Source of the DNA: Crenobacter oryzisoli
Lineage (GTDB): Bacteria > Pseudomonadota > Gammaproteobacteria > Burkholderiales > Chromobacteriaceae
DNA length: 64,000 nucleotides
Direction of reading: 5' to 3'
Assembly (NCBI RefSeq): GCF_030385785.1
Contig: NZ_JAUEDK010000021.1
Span: forward strand, 18,451-82,450
Part shown: piece after piece, positions 1 through 12,200 of the stretch
Position numbering within the stretch: position 1 is the first letter of the stretch
Layout: every line of letters starts with the position of its first letter
Notes under the pieces: generated by a model
Database searches by the model: none
The model's input: only the letters and a program-made list of their open reading frames with translations
Told to the model about the DNA's origin: nothing
Position numbers and translations under genes: made by a program

Positions 1-135
1 GACGGCACGATGATGGTCGGCGACCAGATCGACGCCTACGCCGCCCGACACCAGTTGCCGGTGCTGACCATCGATGAGCTGGTCGCGTGGCGCGAGCGGC
101 AGGCCGAATGGTTGGCCGAAGCGCTGCCAGCCTAA
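1..135 (+). CDS. ribB: 3,4-dihydroxy-2-butanone 4-phosphate synthase, C-terminal end (partial)
   Basis: Only the last 44 codons are in the window, in frame from base 1 to TAA at 133-135. The tail reads DGTM, then an AYAARH segment, then LPVLTIDELVAWR. This matches the conserved C-terminus of the DHBP synthase domain (DGTM...FA..H.(L/M)P..TI.DLVAYR), which makes the four-carbon unit of riboflavin from ribulose 5-phosphate. The chain ends shortly after that motif, as in monofunctional RibB; a RibBA fusion would continue into a GTP cyclohydrolase II domain. A strong terminator follows 15 bases after the stop, so this is the last gene of its transcript. The start and most of the protein lie outside the window. 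Confidence 0.8.
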   Translation, partial: DGTMMVGDQIDAYAARHQLPVLTIDELVAWRERQAEWLAEALPA

Positions 136-149
136 GCCGGCAAAACAGA

Positions 150-176
150 ACAGGGAGCCGTGGCTCCCTGTTTTTC
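150..176 (+). terminator. Rho-independent terminator after ribB
   Basis: A perfect 10 bp stem (acagggagcc at 150-159 with ggctccctgt at 162-171) has a two-base loop and a run of T on the plus strand. It separates plus-strand ribB from the convergent minus-strand NYN gene. Confidence 0.85.
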
Positions 177-191
177 ATGACGAGAACGGGC

Positions 192-947
192 TCACTGCCC
201 GCCGCGGCTTCGGCCAAGTTTCAGCCGTACCAGCGGCGAGCGGTTGTTGCCGTCGTTCGGGATCACCACCTCGAACAGTCCGACCGCCTTGATCAGGCTG
301 GAGAGTTTGGCGTAGCCGTAGTTACGCGAGTCGAAGTCGGGCAGGCGCTTGGTGATCAGGCTGCCGACGCCGCCAAGCTGCGCCCAGCCCTCCTCGTCCG
401 ACGCGGTTTGCACCGCTTCGCGCAGCGCCGCCTTCAACTGCCGGTCGATCGGCAGCTTCAGCCGTTGCAGATGGTCGGTAACCGGCTCGTCGCCTTCGCG
501 CTCGTCCTCCTCGTCCTCCTCATCGCCCTCGAGGATCTCCACGTAGACGAACTTGCTGCACGCCTTGACGAAAGCCTCCGGCGCCTTCAACTCACCGAAG
601 CCCCACACATCGCCGCCGTCCTCCCGCAGCCGGGTAGCCAGCCGCGAAAAGTCGCTGTCGCTCGACACCAGACAGAAACTCTCATAGCGCCCGGAGTGCA
701 ACAGGTCCATCGCGTCGATCACCATCGCGATGTCCGAGGCGTTCTTGCCCTTGGTGTTCGGGAACTGCTGAATGGGCTGGATCGCCAGCCGCGCGCACAG
801 TTCGCGCCAGGTCTTGTCCTGCCGACTGAAGTCGCCGTAGACGCGCTTGAGCGCCAGCGAACCGAGCTTGGTCGCCTCGGTCAGCACGTTCTCGATCCAG
901 CTCGGCGACACATTGTCCGCGTCGATCAGCACCGCGACGTTGGCCAT
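192..947 (-). CDS. NYN-domain (LabA/DUF88-like) protein with C-terminal OST-HTH/LOTUS domain
   Basis: A 251-residue cytoplasmic protein. The N-terminal half is a PIN-like NYN domain, with acidic residues in the expected places: VLIDADN near residue 6, ASDIAMVIDAMD in the middle, and VSSDSDF after it. NYN domains are metal-dependent RNase folds. A very acidic linker (about residues 150-165, mostly E and D) leads to a LOTUS/OST-HTH winged-helix domain ending in SPLVRLK, a fold implicated in RNA binding. The start at 947 is chosen over one 39 bases upstream because GAGGGA lies seven bases before it. It is the last gene of the amgK-murU-ruvC-ruvA transcript. The domain call is firm; the substrate is unknown. 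Confidence 0.85.
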   Translation of the reverse strand: MANVAVLIDADNVSPSWIENVLTEATKLGSLALKRVYGDFSRQDKTWRELCARLAIQPIQQFPNTKGKNASDIAMVIDAMDLLHSGRYESFCLVSSDSDFSRLATRLREDGGDVWGFGELKAPEAFVKACSKFVYVEILEGDEEDEEDEREGDEPVTDHLQRLKLPIDRQLKAALREAVQTASDEEGWAQLGGVGSLITKRLPDFDSRNYGYAKLSSLIKAVGLFEVVIPNDGNNRSPLVRLKLGRSRGGQ

Positions 948-987
948 CGGAATTCCCTCAAGGTTGAATAGGGCCGCGCGCGGCAAC

Positions 988-1581
988 TCAGGCCTTTACC
1001 AGCCCCTTCAGCGCGAGGCGAATCCCCTCGCTGACACCGACACCAGCCGGCAACATCTTCACCGCCGCCGCCGCCTCCTTCTCGTTGTAACCCAAGGCGA
1101 GCAAGGCGTTGGCGACATCGTCGAGCGGCGACGGCTCGGCCACCAGCGGCAGCCCGCCCGGCGTGGCCACCGCACCACCGGTGACCAGCTTGCCGCGCAG
1201 TTCCAGCACCAGCCGCTCCGCGGTTTTCTTGCCGATGCCCGGCACAGCCGACAGGCGCTTGATATCCTCAGCGGCGATCGCGATCGCCAGCTCGTCGGCA
1301 GACAGCGTCGACAGGATCGCCAACGCGATCTTGGCGCCGATGCCGGTGACCTTGATCAGGGCCCGGAAGGTCTGGCGCTCTTCCTTGCTGGCGAAGCCGA
1401 ACAAGAGGTGGGCATCCTCGCGCACCACCTGGTGAGTGAACAGCACCACCTTCTCACCGAGCGGCGGCAGCTGGTAGAAGGTGCTCATCGGCACGTCGAC
1501 TTCGTAGCCAACGCCGCCGACGTCCAGCACCACCTGCGGCGGGAGTTTTTCGATCAGCGAGCCGCTGAGGCGTCCAATCAT
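988..1581 (-). CDS. ruvA: Holliday junction branch migration complex subunit RuvA
   Basis: A 197-residue protein of normal length. RuvA binds four-way junctions as a tetramer and loads the RuvB motor. The N-terminal OB domain starts [12 protein letters not shown] and carries the DVGGVGYEV stretch. Two helix-hairpin-helix motifs follow ([12 protein letters not shown] and [16 protein letters not shown]). After a flexible proline/glycine linker, the C-terminal domain that contacts RuvB contains [11 protein letters not shown]. The start at 1581 is chosen because MIGR is the family N-terminus and AGGA lies upstream. It follows ruvC by 56 bases in the same operon. No ruvB is present in the window. 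Confidence 0.97.
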   Translation of the reverse strand: MIGRLSGSLIEKLPPQVVLDVGGVGYEVDVPMSTFYQLPPLGEKVVLFTHQVVREDAHLLFGFASKEERQTFRALIKVTGIGAKIALAILSTLSADELAIAIAAEDIKRLSAVPGIGKKTAERLVLELRGKLVTGGAVATPGGLPLVAEPSPLDDVANALLALGYNEKEAAAAVKMLPAGVGVSEGIRLALKGLVKA

Positions 1582-1637
1582 CGTGAATCCTGACAAGAAA
1601 AGGTTGACCGAACGGATCACAACCGCTCGGCGGAAAT

Positions 1638-2167
1638 TCAGGCGAGCCGTCCGCCCTTGATACGCAGCCCCTGGCGCGCCAGCGCGCCAATCGCGCCACC
1701 CGAGTGGTTGGCGTGCGCCAACGCCACCGCCAGCGCGTCGGCGGCGTCGGCCTGCGGCGTGCCGGACAGGTTGAGCATGGTCACCACCATGTACTGCACC
1801 TGCTCCTTGGGCGCCTTACCGTGGCCGACCACAGACTGCTTGACCTGCAGCGCGGTGTATTCCGCCACCGGCAGGTCGCGCATCACCAGCGCCGACAGGC
1901 AGGCGCCCCGCGCCTGGCCGAGCATCAGCGTCGCCGCCGGGTTGACGTTAACGAACACCTGCTCGATCGCCGACTCGGTCGGCCGGTAGGTGGCGATCAC
2001 GTCGAACAGGCCATCGACCAACACCTTGACCCGCTCGGTCAGCGGCGCACCCTGCGGGGTGCGAATGCAGCCGGAGGCGACGTAATGGCGCTGCTGACCG
2101 ATCACGTCGATCACGCCGAAACCGGTGATGCGGCTGCCCGGGTCGATGCCGAGGATGCGACGCGCCA

Positions 2168-2168
<1 letters not shown>
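1638..2168 (-). CDS. ruvC: Crossover junction endodeoxyribonuclease RuvC
   Basis: A 176-residue resolvase that cuts Holliday junctions symmetrically. Catalytic acidic residues of the RNase H fold are visible: D9 in ILGIDPGS, the glutamate in [10 protein letters not shown], and the aspartates of [14 protein letters not shown] near the C-terminus. The ATG at 2168 overlaps the TGA of murU by one base (TGATG). That supports this start over a TTG one codon earlier and implies translational coupling. It lies upstream of ruvA in the same operon, so junction binding and cleavage subunits are co-expressed with wall-recycling enzymes. Confidence 0.97.
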
Positions 2169-3864
<1,696 letters not shown>

Positions 3865-3925
3865 GTGTCTCGAACAAGGTACTGATAGAATGGTGCGATT
3901 TTATACGTCCCGACCACCCCACGAT

Positions 3926-6193
3926 ATGGCTTTTTGCATGCCGTTACGCCCGACCCGGCTTGTACTCGCGCTGGCCACCGCCTTCTGCGCCCCGTTTGCG
4001 CTGGCGGACGAGCCGGTGGTGCTGACCACCCCCGACGTCAAACCGGACCAGACGCACGTCACGGCCGACGACCTGTCCGGCACCATGGACGAGGTGCTCA
4101 AGGCGCGCGGCGACGTGGTGGTGACCCGCAACGATCAGACCGTCAACGCCGACTGGCTGGACTACTACCAGGACAAGAACCGGGTCAAGGCGGGCGATCG
4201 TTTCACGCTGACCCAGCCGGGCGCCGTCGTCACCGGCCACGACCTCGACTACTACCTCGACAGCCGCACCGGCAAGGCGAGCGACGCCACCTTCGACGCC
4301 CAGACTCAGACCGGGCCCAAGCGGCGCTTGCGCGGCGACGGCCAGGAGATCGGCTTCGAAGGCCCCGACCAGTACCAGCTGCGCCAAGCCCGCTTCAACA
4401 CCTGCTCGCCCGGTGATGACACCTGGTACATCAAGGCGTCGGCGATCGATCTCGACTACGACCGCAACGTCGGCGTGGCCCACCATGCCCACCTCGAATT
4501 CGAGGGCGTACCGGTGTTCTACACGCCATGGATCGACTTCCCGCTCGACGGCGGTCGCAAGTCGGGCGTGCTGGCGCCGGTGATTTCCGGCGGCAGCGAC
4601 GGCTTCGGCATCGACATCCCGTACTACTTCAACCTGGCGCCAAACTACGACGCCACGCTGACTGCGCGCTACAACGCCAAGCGCGGCGCAGGCGTCGCCG
4701 GCGAGTTCCGCTACCTCGAGCCCAGCTACCGCGGCACGTTGTACACCGAGCAGATGCCGAACGACCGCACCACCGACTCCAGCCGCTGGCTGTGGAACGG
4801 CACGCACAGCCAGACACTGCTGCCGGGGCTGAGCTTCAATTACATCGCCACCCAGGTATCGGACGACAACTACTTCAAGGACTTCGGCAACCGCCAGACG
4901 ATCGCCGACAGCACCAACCTCGACCGCGAGGCATGGTTCAACTACGGCTTCAACGTCGCCGGCATCGGTGGCAGCGCCATGCTGCGCTGGCAGCGCTACC
5001 AGACGCTGCAGCAGGACCCGCTCTCGCCGGTGACGCCGCCGTACGCGCGGCTGCCGCAGCTGACACTGAACCTGAACAAGAGCCTGGAGGATGGTCCGTC
5101 GGCGAACCTCGCCAGCGAGTGGACCTATTTCAGCAGCGACGTGCAACAAAGCGGCCGCCGCTTCGTTGCCTACCCGTCGGTGACCTGGCGCTTGGACAAG
5201 AGCTGGGGCTATGTGCAACCGAAGATCGGCTTCCACTACACCGAGTACAGCCTCGACAGCTTTGCCGGTTCATCGATTGCCAGTGCCGCACCGAGCAGCA
5301 CCCAAACCCGGGAGCTGCCGATCACCAGTATCGACAGCGGCCTCTACTTCGACCGTGACACCTCGTTCTTCGGCCGAGACCATACGCAAACGCTGGAGCC
5401 GCGCCTCTATTACGTCTACATTCCGACCAAGGCGCAGAACACGCTGCCGAACTTCGACACTTCGGAAAACGACATCAACTACGCGCAGCTGTTCACCGAG
5501 AACCGCTTCTCCGGCTCGGACCGCATCAATGGCGCCAACCAGGTGACCGCCGGCCTAACCAGCCGCCTGATCGACAACGAGGGTGGCCTCGAACGGCTGC
5601 GGCTGACCTTCGCGCAGCGCTACTACTTCACCCGCGACGACATCAACCTGGCCGGCAACACGACCCAGCGCACCGGCAGCGGCTCGGACTTCCTGCTCGG
5701 CGCCGGTGGCGACCTGACCCGCGCTTGGCGTTTCGACTCCAACTACCAGTACAGCCAGGCCGACAGCCACACTGACCAGGTCACCGCCTCGCTGCGCTAC
5801 AACCCGGCACCGGGCAAGACGCTGAGCGCCCGCTACCGCTACGGCTACAACCAGGACGTCGACATCAACAACAATCCGGAAACGCTGCGCCAGGTCGACC
5901 TGGGCGCGCAGTGGCCGATCGCCCGGCGCTGGTACGGCCTCGCCCGTCTCAACTACTCGCTCAACCAACGCAAGCCGCTTGAGCAACTGGCCGGCTTCGA
6001 GTACAACGACGGCTGCTGGACACTACGCTTGGTCGGTCAACGCTATGTCACCGACCTTGTCAACGTGAAGACCAAGTTCTACGTACAAGTCGAACTCAAA
6101 GACCTGGCTGGCATCGGCAGCAACCCGCTCAACACGCTGCGCCTCTCCATCCCCGGTTACAGCAAGATCAACGAGACAAGCAATGACTTCTAA
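3926..6193 (+). CDS. lptD: LPS-assembly protein LptD, outer-membrane LPS translocon
   Basis: A 755-residue outer-membrane beta-barrel that inserts lipopolysaccharide into the outer leaflet together with LptE. Residues 1-25 form a signal peptide ending FCAPFALA. The periplasmic OstA-like jellyroll follows (repeats with GDVVVTRNDQTVNADWLDYY), then the LptD barrel of alternating aromatic beta-strands to the C-terminus. Cysteines of the intermolecular disulfide pattern remain near NTCSPGDD and NDGCWTL; only a single cysteine is seen at the C-terminal site where Escherichia coli has two. The start could be 3926 or 3938; neither has a clear ribosome site. It overlaps surA by 11 bases. Confidence 0.96.
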   Translation: MAFCMPLRPTRLVLALATAFCAPFALADEPVVLTTPDVKPDQTHVTADDLSGTMDEVLKARGDVVVTRNDQTVNADWLDYYQDKNRVKAGDRFTLTQPGAVVTGHDLDYYLDSRTGKASDATFDAQTQTGPKRRLRGDGQEIGFEGPDQYQLRQARFNTCSPGDDTWYIKASAIDLDYDRNVGVAHHAHLEFEGVPVFYTPWIDFPLDGGRKSGVLAPVISGGSDGFGIDIPYYFNLAPNYDATLTARYNAKRGAGVAGEFRYLEPSYRGTLYTEQMPNDRTTDSSRWLWNGTHSQTLLPGLSFNYIATQVSDDNYFKDFGNRQTIADSTNLDREAWFNYGFNVAGIGGSAMLRWQRYQTLQQDPLSPVTPPYARLPQLTLNLNKSLEDGPSANLASEWTYFSSDVQQSGRRFVAYPSVTWRLDKSWGYVQPKIGFHYTEYSLDSFAGSSIASAAPSSTQTRELPITSIDSGLYFDRDTSFFGRDHTQTLEPRLYYVYIPTKAQNTLPNFDTSENDINYAQLFTENRFSGSDRINGANQVTAGLTSRLIDNEGGLERLRLTFAQRYYFTRDDINLAGNTTQRTGSGSDFLLGAGGDLTRAWRFDSNYQYSQADSHTDQVTASLRYNPAPGKTLSARYRYGYNQDVDINNNPETLRQVDLGAQWPIARRWYGLARLNYSLNQRKPLEQLAGFEYNDGCWTLRLVGQRYVTDLVNVKTKFYVQVELKDLAGIGSNPLNTLRLSIPGYSKINETSNDF

Positions 6194-7523
6194 GCAGACC
6201 CTGCTCGCCGTCCTTGTGGCGGGCGCCTTCGTTTCGGCCCACGCCGCGACCGCACCGACCACGCCGCTGACCTCCGGCACCCTCGCCGTCGCACCGGCGC
6301 CGGTCAAGTCAGTCGACCGCATCGTTGCCGTAGTCAACAAGCAGGTGATCACCCAGCTCGAACTCGATCATCGTATCAAGCAGGCGCTCGACAACCTGCA
6401 GCGCCAGCATGTCGCGCCGCCGGAGCCCGAGGCGCTCAAGCACCAGGTGCTCGAACAGATGATCACCGAAGACGTGCAGATGCAGTTCGCCTCCCTCAAC
6501 GGCATCAGCGTAGACGACAGCGAGCTCGAGCGCACCATCGCGCAGATCGCCAAGCAGAACAAGGTCAGCGTCGACGGCATGTATGCGCAACTGGCCAAGG
6601 ATGGCGTGAGCCAAGCCCAGTTCCGTTCCGACATGCGCCGCGACATCACGCTCGACCGGCTGAAGCAGCGTGAGGTCGAGTCGCGCGTCACCGTCACCGA
6701 CACCGAAGTCGACCAGGTTCTGAAGAGCGCCAATACCGCCAACCGCAGCGATTACCACCTTGCCACCATCCTGGTCAGCGTCCCGGAGCGCGCCAGCGCC
6801 AAGGACATCGACCTCAAGTCCAAGCGCGCCGAAACGGCGCTCGCCGACATCAAGGCCGGCAAGCCGTTCGCCCAGGTAGCCGCCACCTATTCGGACGCAC
6901 CGAACGCGCTGAAGGGCGGCGATCTGGGCTGGCGACCGGCCACCTCGCTGCCACCTGAACTCGCATCGCTGCTCGAGACGCTGCAGCCGGGAGAGAGCAG
7001 CGGCGTGATCCGCAGCCCGCAGGGCTTCTATATCTTCAAGCTGATCGAAAAGCGCGCGCAAGGCGCTGCGCAACTGGTCGAGCAGTACCATACCGAGCAC
7101 ATCCTGATCCGCACCAACGAGGCGGTGTCTGAGGCCGACGCGCGCGCCAAGGTCGACCAGATCCGTGACCGTATCGCCCGCGGCGCTAGCTTCGAAGAAA
7201 TGGCACGCCTGTACTCGGAAGACGGCAGCAATACCCGCGGCGGCGACCTCGGCTGGGTCAGCCTCGGCGACACCGTGCCGGAATTCGAGAAGGCGATGCT
7301 CAGCCTGCCGCTCAACCAGGTGAGCGCCCCGGTGCGCAGCCCGTTCGGCTGGCACCTGATCAAGGTGGTCGACAAGCGCACTCAGGACGTCGCCGACCAG
7401 CGCGAGCGGTTGGCGATCAAGCAGCAGATCCGCGCGCGCAAGGTCGAGCAGGCTTACCTCGACTGGGTGCGCCAGCTGCGTGACTCGGCATTCGTGCAGG
7501 AACGGCTCGACGACAACCAGTAA
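6183..7523 (+). CDS. surA: Periplasmic peptidyl-prolyl isomerase/chaperone SurA
   Basis: A 446-residue protein with a signal peptide (to about residue 20, SAHA), a SurA N-terminal helical domain, and two parvulin (PPIC) domains. The first carries GGDLGWRPA; the second starts TEHILI and carries GGDLGWVSLGD. SurA escorts unfolded outer-membrane proteins, including LptD, through the periplasm. Its ATG lies inside the last codons of lptD, so the client barrel and its chaperone are translationally coupled. A terminator follows 20 bases after the stop, and pdxA is a separate transcription unit or a read-through partner. Confidence 0.97.
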   Translation: MTSKQTLLAVLVAGAFVSAHAATAPTTPLTSGTLAVAPAPVKSVDRIVAVVNKQVITQLELDHRIKQALDNLQRQHVAPPEPEALKHQVLEQMITEDVQMQFASLNGISVDDSELERTIAQIAKQNKVSVDGMYAQLAKDGVSQAQFRSDMRRDITLDRLKQREVESRVTVTDTEVDQVLKSANTANRSDYHLATILVSVPERASAKDIDLKSKRAETALADIKAGKPFAQVAATYSDAPNALKGGDLGWRPATSLPPELASLLETLQPGESSGVIRSPQGFYIFKLIEKRAQGAAQLVEQYHTEHILIRTNEAVSEADARAKVDQIRDRIARGASFEEMARLYSEDGSNTRGGDLGWVSLGDTVPEFEKAMLSLPLNQVSAPVRSPFGWHLIKVVDKRTQDVADQRERLAIKQQIRARKVEQAYLDWVRQLRDSAFVQERLDDNQ

Positions 7524-7542
7524 GCGTCGCCCGCCCTGCCCG

Positions 7543-7580
7543 ACACCCGGTCGCGCCTTGCCGACCGGGTGTTTTGTTTT
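7543..7580 (+). terminator. Rho-independent terminator after surA
   Basis: An 11 bp perfect stem (acacccggtcg at 7543-7553 with cgaccgggtgt at 7562-7572) is followed by tttgtttt on the plus strand. It closes the lptD-surA transcript before pdxA. Confidence 0.85.
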
Positions 7581-7702
7581 GGCCATGACAATTAATTAAC
7601 GTGATCGGCGGCCGGATTTTGCGCCGCTCGCGCCGGTCGTAGCCGGTACTGGTACTGCACACTGACGAGGCCGCGTATCGGCCTCCTGAACGGACTCGAA
7701 TC

Positions 7703-8671
7703 ATGCATCCCGTCATCGTCATCACCGCCGGTGAGCCCGCCGGCATCGGCCCCGACCTGGTCCTGGACCTGGCCGGACGCGCGCACCGCTGCCGTCCAGT
7801 GGTAATCGCCGACCGTACCCTGCTTGCCGAGCGCGCCGCCTTGCTCGGTCGCACCGTCGCGCTGGTCGACTACCGGCCTGACGTCACGCCACCACCGGGA
7901 GCGCTCGAAGTGCTGCACGTACCGCTCGCCGCTCCCTGCCAGCCCGGCCGGCTCGATGCGGCCAATGGCCGCTATGTGCTCGCCACGCTCGATGCGGCGA
8001 TCGACGGCTGCCGTTCCGGCGAATTCGCCGCCATGGTCACCGCGCCGGTGCACAAGGGCGTGATCAACGACGCTGGCGTGCCGTTCACCGGCCACACCGA
8101 GTACCTGGCCGAGCGCACCGGCACCGCAAAGGTCGTCATGATGCTGGCCGGCGGCAGCCTGCGCGTCGCACTCGCCACCACCCACCTGCCGCTGCGCGAC
8201 GTCGCCGACGCGATCACGTCCGAGAGCCTGACCGAAGTGATCCGCATCCTGCACCACGACCTGAAGACCAAGTTCGGCTTCGCGCAACCGCGCATCCTAG
8301 TCGCCGGCCTCAACCCGCACGCCGGCGAGGACGGCCATCTCGGCCGGGAGGAAATCGACGTGATCGCGCCGGTGCTCACGCAGCTGCGCGCCGAAGGCAT
8401 GGACCTCGTCGGCCCCTTGCCAGCCGACACGCTGTTCCAGCCACGTCTGCTCGACCACACCGACGCGGTGCTGGCGATGTACCACGACCAGGGCTTGCCG
8501 GTGCTGAAGTACGCGAGCTTCGGCCGCGGCATCAACATCACCCTTGGCCTGCCGATCATCCGCACCTCGGTCGACCACGGCACCGCGCTGGAGCTGGCCG
8601 GCAGCGGCCGCGCCGAGTCAGGTAGCCTGTTCGAGGCGCTGAGCCTGGCAGAACAGCTGGCCGGCCGATAA
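7703..8671 (+). CDS. pdxA: 4-hydroxythreonine-4-phosphate dehydrogenase
   Basis: A 322-residue NAD-dependent enzyme of pyridoxal 5'-phosphate synthesis. It oxidises 4-phosphohydroxy-threonine, and the product is used by PdxJ. Family signatures are present: [12 protein letters not shown] at the N-terminus, [20 protein letters not shown], the metal-binding HAGEDGHLG region, and [11 protein letters not shown] followed by [11 protein letters not shown] and TSVDHGTA. Three divalent-metal histidines are in place. The lptD-surA-pdxA order is standard for proteobacteria; here a strong terminator lies between surA and pdxA. Length is normal. Confidence 0.97.
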   Translation: MHPVIVITAGEPAGIGPDLVLDLAGRAHRCRPVVIADRTLLAERAALLGRTVALVDYRPDVTPPPGALEVLHVPLAAPCQPGRLDAANGRYVLATLDAAIDGCRSGEFAAMVTAPVHKGVINDAGVPFTGHTEYLAERTGTAKVVMMLAGGSLRVALATTHLPLRDVADAITSESLTEVIRILHHDLKTKFGFAQPRILVAGLNPHAGEDGHLGREEIDVIAPVLTQLRAEGMDLVGPLPADTLFQPRLLDHTDAVLAMYHDQGLPVLKYASFGRGINITLGLPIIRTSVDHGTALELAGSGRAESGSLFEALSLAEQLAGR

Positions 8672-8717
8672 AAAAACCGCCGGGGCATTCCGACATGCGG
8701 ATTGCCCCGGCGGCTCC
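8670..8717. terminator. Bidirectional terminator between convergent pdxA and the PPTase gene
   Basis: A perfect 11 bp stem (ccgccggggca at 8677-8687 with tgccccggcgg at 8703-8713) is flanked by seven A on the left. It is therefore a strong T-run terminator for the minus-strand cassette. The right flank is cuccguuuu, a weaker tail for pdxA. Confidence 0.8.
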
Positions 8718-8739
8718 GTTTTAACCCCGCGTTCCCTTC

Positions 8740-9297
8740 CTAGCCTCTCAACGCCAACGCCACGGCGTAACCATCCGCCACATTGCGATAGGCCAGCTCC
8801 GTCCGAGCCAGTCGTGCCGCCCGCGCAGCATCCCACTCTGCCAGCCCCTCGCCCAGCGCCTTGCCGCGCGCCTCCAGTTCCACCCAAGCAAGGGCAAACG
8901 CAGCAGTTTGTTCATGCCCGGGATGTGCCAATAGTTCACTGGTCACGTTCGGCCCGAAAAAATCCTCCGCCACCTCCCGCCAGTCGGGCAGCGCGCCGAC
9001 CTCGACCAGGTCGATACCTACCGGCCTCGCAGCGAGCGCGAAGCCGATGCGTTCCCCGGCGTACGACAACGACAGCCACTGGGCGCCGACCAGCCCCTGC
9101 AACCGCGGCGCGGTCTCGGTCTCGACCAGCCGCAACGATCCACTAGTCTGACCGAATGGCTCGGCCAACCTTACCGGCAACTCCCGCCGCACCGCCTCAC
9201 GCTGCGCCATGCGGGAACCCGGCAAGCTCAGCCAGCCGGCGCATACGCCGCGCTCGGCCAACGTCGCAGGTGGCAGCCACCAGTTCAGCGCAGCCAT
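8740..9297 (-). CDS. 4'-phosphopantetheinyl transferase (Sfp-like) paired with the Pls-like synthetase
   Basis: A 185-residue protein. It carries the two PPTase signatures: RPVGIDLVEV (first Mg-binding acidic pair) about residue 90, and WVELEARGKALGEGL (the W..xE..xK..G.G element) about residue 140. FFGP before the second motif matches the usual FFs.E segment. PPTases transfer phosphopantetheine from CoA to a carrier serine. Its ATG at 9297 lies 13 bases inside the end of the upstream synthetase, so the pair is translationally coupled and this enzyme very probably activates S550 of that protein. The second motif has WVELEA where WtrKEA is usual, so it is somewhat divergent. It is the last gene before a terminator. 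Confidence 0.82.
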   Translation of the reverse strand: MAALNWWLPPATLAERGVCAGWLSLPGSRMAQREAVRRELPVRLAEPFGQTSGSLRLVETETAPRLQGLVGAQWLSLSYAGERIGFALAARPVGIDLVEVGALPDWREVAEDFFGPNVTSELLAHPGHEQTAAFALAWVELEARGKALGEGLAEWDAARAARLARTELAYRNVADGYAVALALRG

Positions 9298-12200
9298 GGC
9301 ACCGCCGGCGTGCCGGTCCACAGGCTGGCGGCCGGGATGTGCTCGCCCTTCATCACCAGGGTCAACGGTCCGAGCGTCGCGCCGTCGCCGATGCTGGCGT
9401 CGTACAGCACGGTGGCGCGCACACCAACGGTGACGCCCGCCCCAACCTCGACCCGGCCGATCTTCATCACCCGGTCCTCGAACAGATGAGTCTGCGGTCC
9501 CGACCAGGCGTTGAACACGCTGTAGTCGCCGATACGCACGCAATCGAACTCGGTCACGTCGGCGGTATCGAGGTACACCCCGCGCCCGATCTTCACGCCA
9601 AACAGCCGCAGCGCGTACGACAACAGCGGCGTGCCGCGCAAGAAGTTCAGGCAGTTCGGAATCGCCATCGATTCGTACACGCTGGTGATCGCCTCAGACA
9701 ACCAGACGAAACGTGTCCACATCGGCGCTGCATGCGGCGTGTAGCGCCCGATCAACGACCATTTCAATGCAACGACCAATAGCAGCGAGCCGACGCCGTA
9801 CCAGAGGCCCGTCGAGGCGAGCAGCGTCACCGCCTCGACCCAGTCACCGCGCGCCGCGATCGGTAGCACCGCCAGCACCGTCCAGTAGCCGACCGCAATC
9901 ACCAGCGCCAGCGGTAACACGGTGCGCAGCGTCTCGATCGTGCCGCGCGCAATGCGGCGGCCGGCCGACGGGCGGAAGGTCAGATGCTCGGGGAAGCCGG
10001 CAAGCTGTTCGCGCGCGGGCAACTTCATCGGCGGGCTGCCGACCCAGGTGTCGCCGCTCGACAGCGCCGCCGGCGCCTTGGACTGCACGCCGATCAGCAC
10101 GTCCTCGGGCAGCGTGGTGCCATCCGGGATGTAGGCGCCGTTGCCTACGAAACTGCGGTGGCCGACCACGGTCGGACGCAGCCGCATCCAGCCGGCGTCG
10201 ATCTCCTCGTCGCCGAGCATCACCGCGTCGGCGATGAAGGTGTCGTCGCCCAACGTCAGCATGTCCGGCACCACCCCCATCGCGGTGGAAATCTCCGCAC
10301 CCTTGCCAACCCGCGCACCCAACAGCCGGTACCACCACGGCGCGAACACGCTGGCGTAGAGACCGTGCAGCACGTGCAGACTGGCCTCCTGGATCTGGTT
10401 GGTGATCCACTTACGGTAATAGACGCGGCTGTGCACCGGCCACTGCCCGGCGGCGAGACGCGGCAGTACCAGCCAGCGCAGCGCCGCGGCGGTCAGCATC
10501 GTCGCGACGACCAACAGCGCGCTCGCCGGCAGCGCCAACAGCAGGTAAACCGCGAAGGCAGAGAAGCCCGGTGCGCCCTGCGAAGACAGGTCGAGCCAGT
10601 TGGCGTCCACCCAGTCGATCAGCATGAAGCTCGGGAACACCGGCATGAAGAACAGTGCCGACACCAGCGCTGCGCCGGCCAGATACGCGAGCGTTGCGGC
10701 AAGGCGCCCGAACAAACCCGGCTGCCGGCGCGACGGATAGCTCTCAGGAACGCGTTCCGGCTGCCAGCGTGCCGGCGCACCGTCCCACACTTGGCCGGCC
10801 GGCACACGCTGGCCCGAGCCGAGCGCCGACAGCCCCTCCAGACGGCCGCGCGGCTCGATCACCGTGCCGCTCTCCAGCGTCGCATATGAGCCGACGTAGG
10901 CATCGTCGCTGATGTCGATACTGCCCAACAGCAGATGGCCGCGCTCGACGCGGGCGTTCTCCAGATTGACCGAAGCGCCAATGCTCGCCCCGTCGCCGAC
11001 CGTCAGCAGGTCCGGCACGCGCAGCGAGATCGAGCCGATCAGTGCATCGCGGCCGATCTTGGCGCCCATCAGGCGCAAGTAGGTCGCGTGCAGCGGCGAG
11101 CCGGCGATCAGGTAGACCGGCGGGATCTCGGACAGCCTGTCGGCCAGCCACCAGCGCAGGTAATAGCCGCCCCACAGCGGATAGCGGCCCGGCTTGGCGC
11201 GGCCGAGCACCAGCCACTTGCCGACGATCGCGATGGCGAAACTCGCCAGCTGCGCGGCGAGGAACGCCGCGAGCGACACGAGCACCGCCAACGCGAGGCT
11301 GTCGCCATCGTCGCCGGTGAAATAGTGGTAGGTGAAGAACGGTGCCAGCCAGGTCAGCATCCTCAGGCCGATCAGCGGCGGCAGGCACAATGCCTGCACC
11401 GCACCGCAAGCGAAGCGCTTGAGCCGCGAGGTGGTCGCGATCACCGGTTCGGCTGACGTCGGCGCGTCGTCGATGCGACGCTCATCCATCGCCGCGGCGA
11501 TCGCCGCCAGGCTGCGGCGCTGGTAGACGTCGTGCACCGTGATCGCGGCGAAGCGCGCGTCGCGGCGCAGCGTCGACACCAGCCGCGCGGCGAGCAGCGA
11601 GTGGCCGCCCAGGTCGGAGAAGAAGTCGGCCGACAAACGCAGCGCCTGGCCCGGGAACAAAGGAACGGCCGCATTGAACAAGGCGACCTCGGCTGCACTG
11701 ACCGGCGTATCCGACTCGGCGGCCGGGGCCACGTCGGCAAGCGGCCGGGCACGCAGCGCCTTGCGGTCGATCTTGCCCGAGGTCAGTCGCGGCAGCACCT
11801 CGACCGGCTCGAACACCGCCGGCACCATGTACGGCGGCAGCCGGTCCTTGAGGCTCGCTCGCAGCGCGGCAGGCTCGATCGCCGCCCCGCCTTCCGGCGC
11901 GAGATAGGCAACCAGTTGGTCGACACCGGCCATCGGTTTGAGCACCACCGCGGCGGTACCGATGCCGTCGAGCTCGCACAACGCCGCCTCGATCTCGCCC
12001 AGTTCGACACGGAAGCCGCGCACCTTCACCTGGTCATCGGCGCGGCCCAGGCACCAGATTTGACCGTGCTCGTCGATGCGTGCCAGGTCGCCGGTCTTGT
12101 AGAGACGCAGTTCGTGCTCATTCACCGCGTAGGGATTCGGAACGAACTTCTCGGCGGTTAGCTCGGGGCGGCCCAGATAGCCGGCGGCCACACCCGGGCC

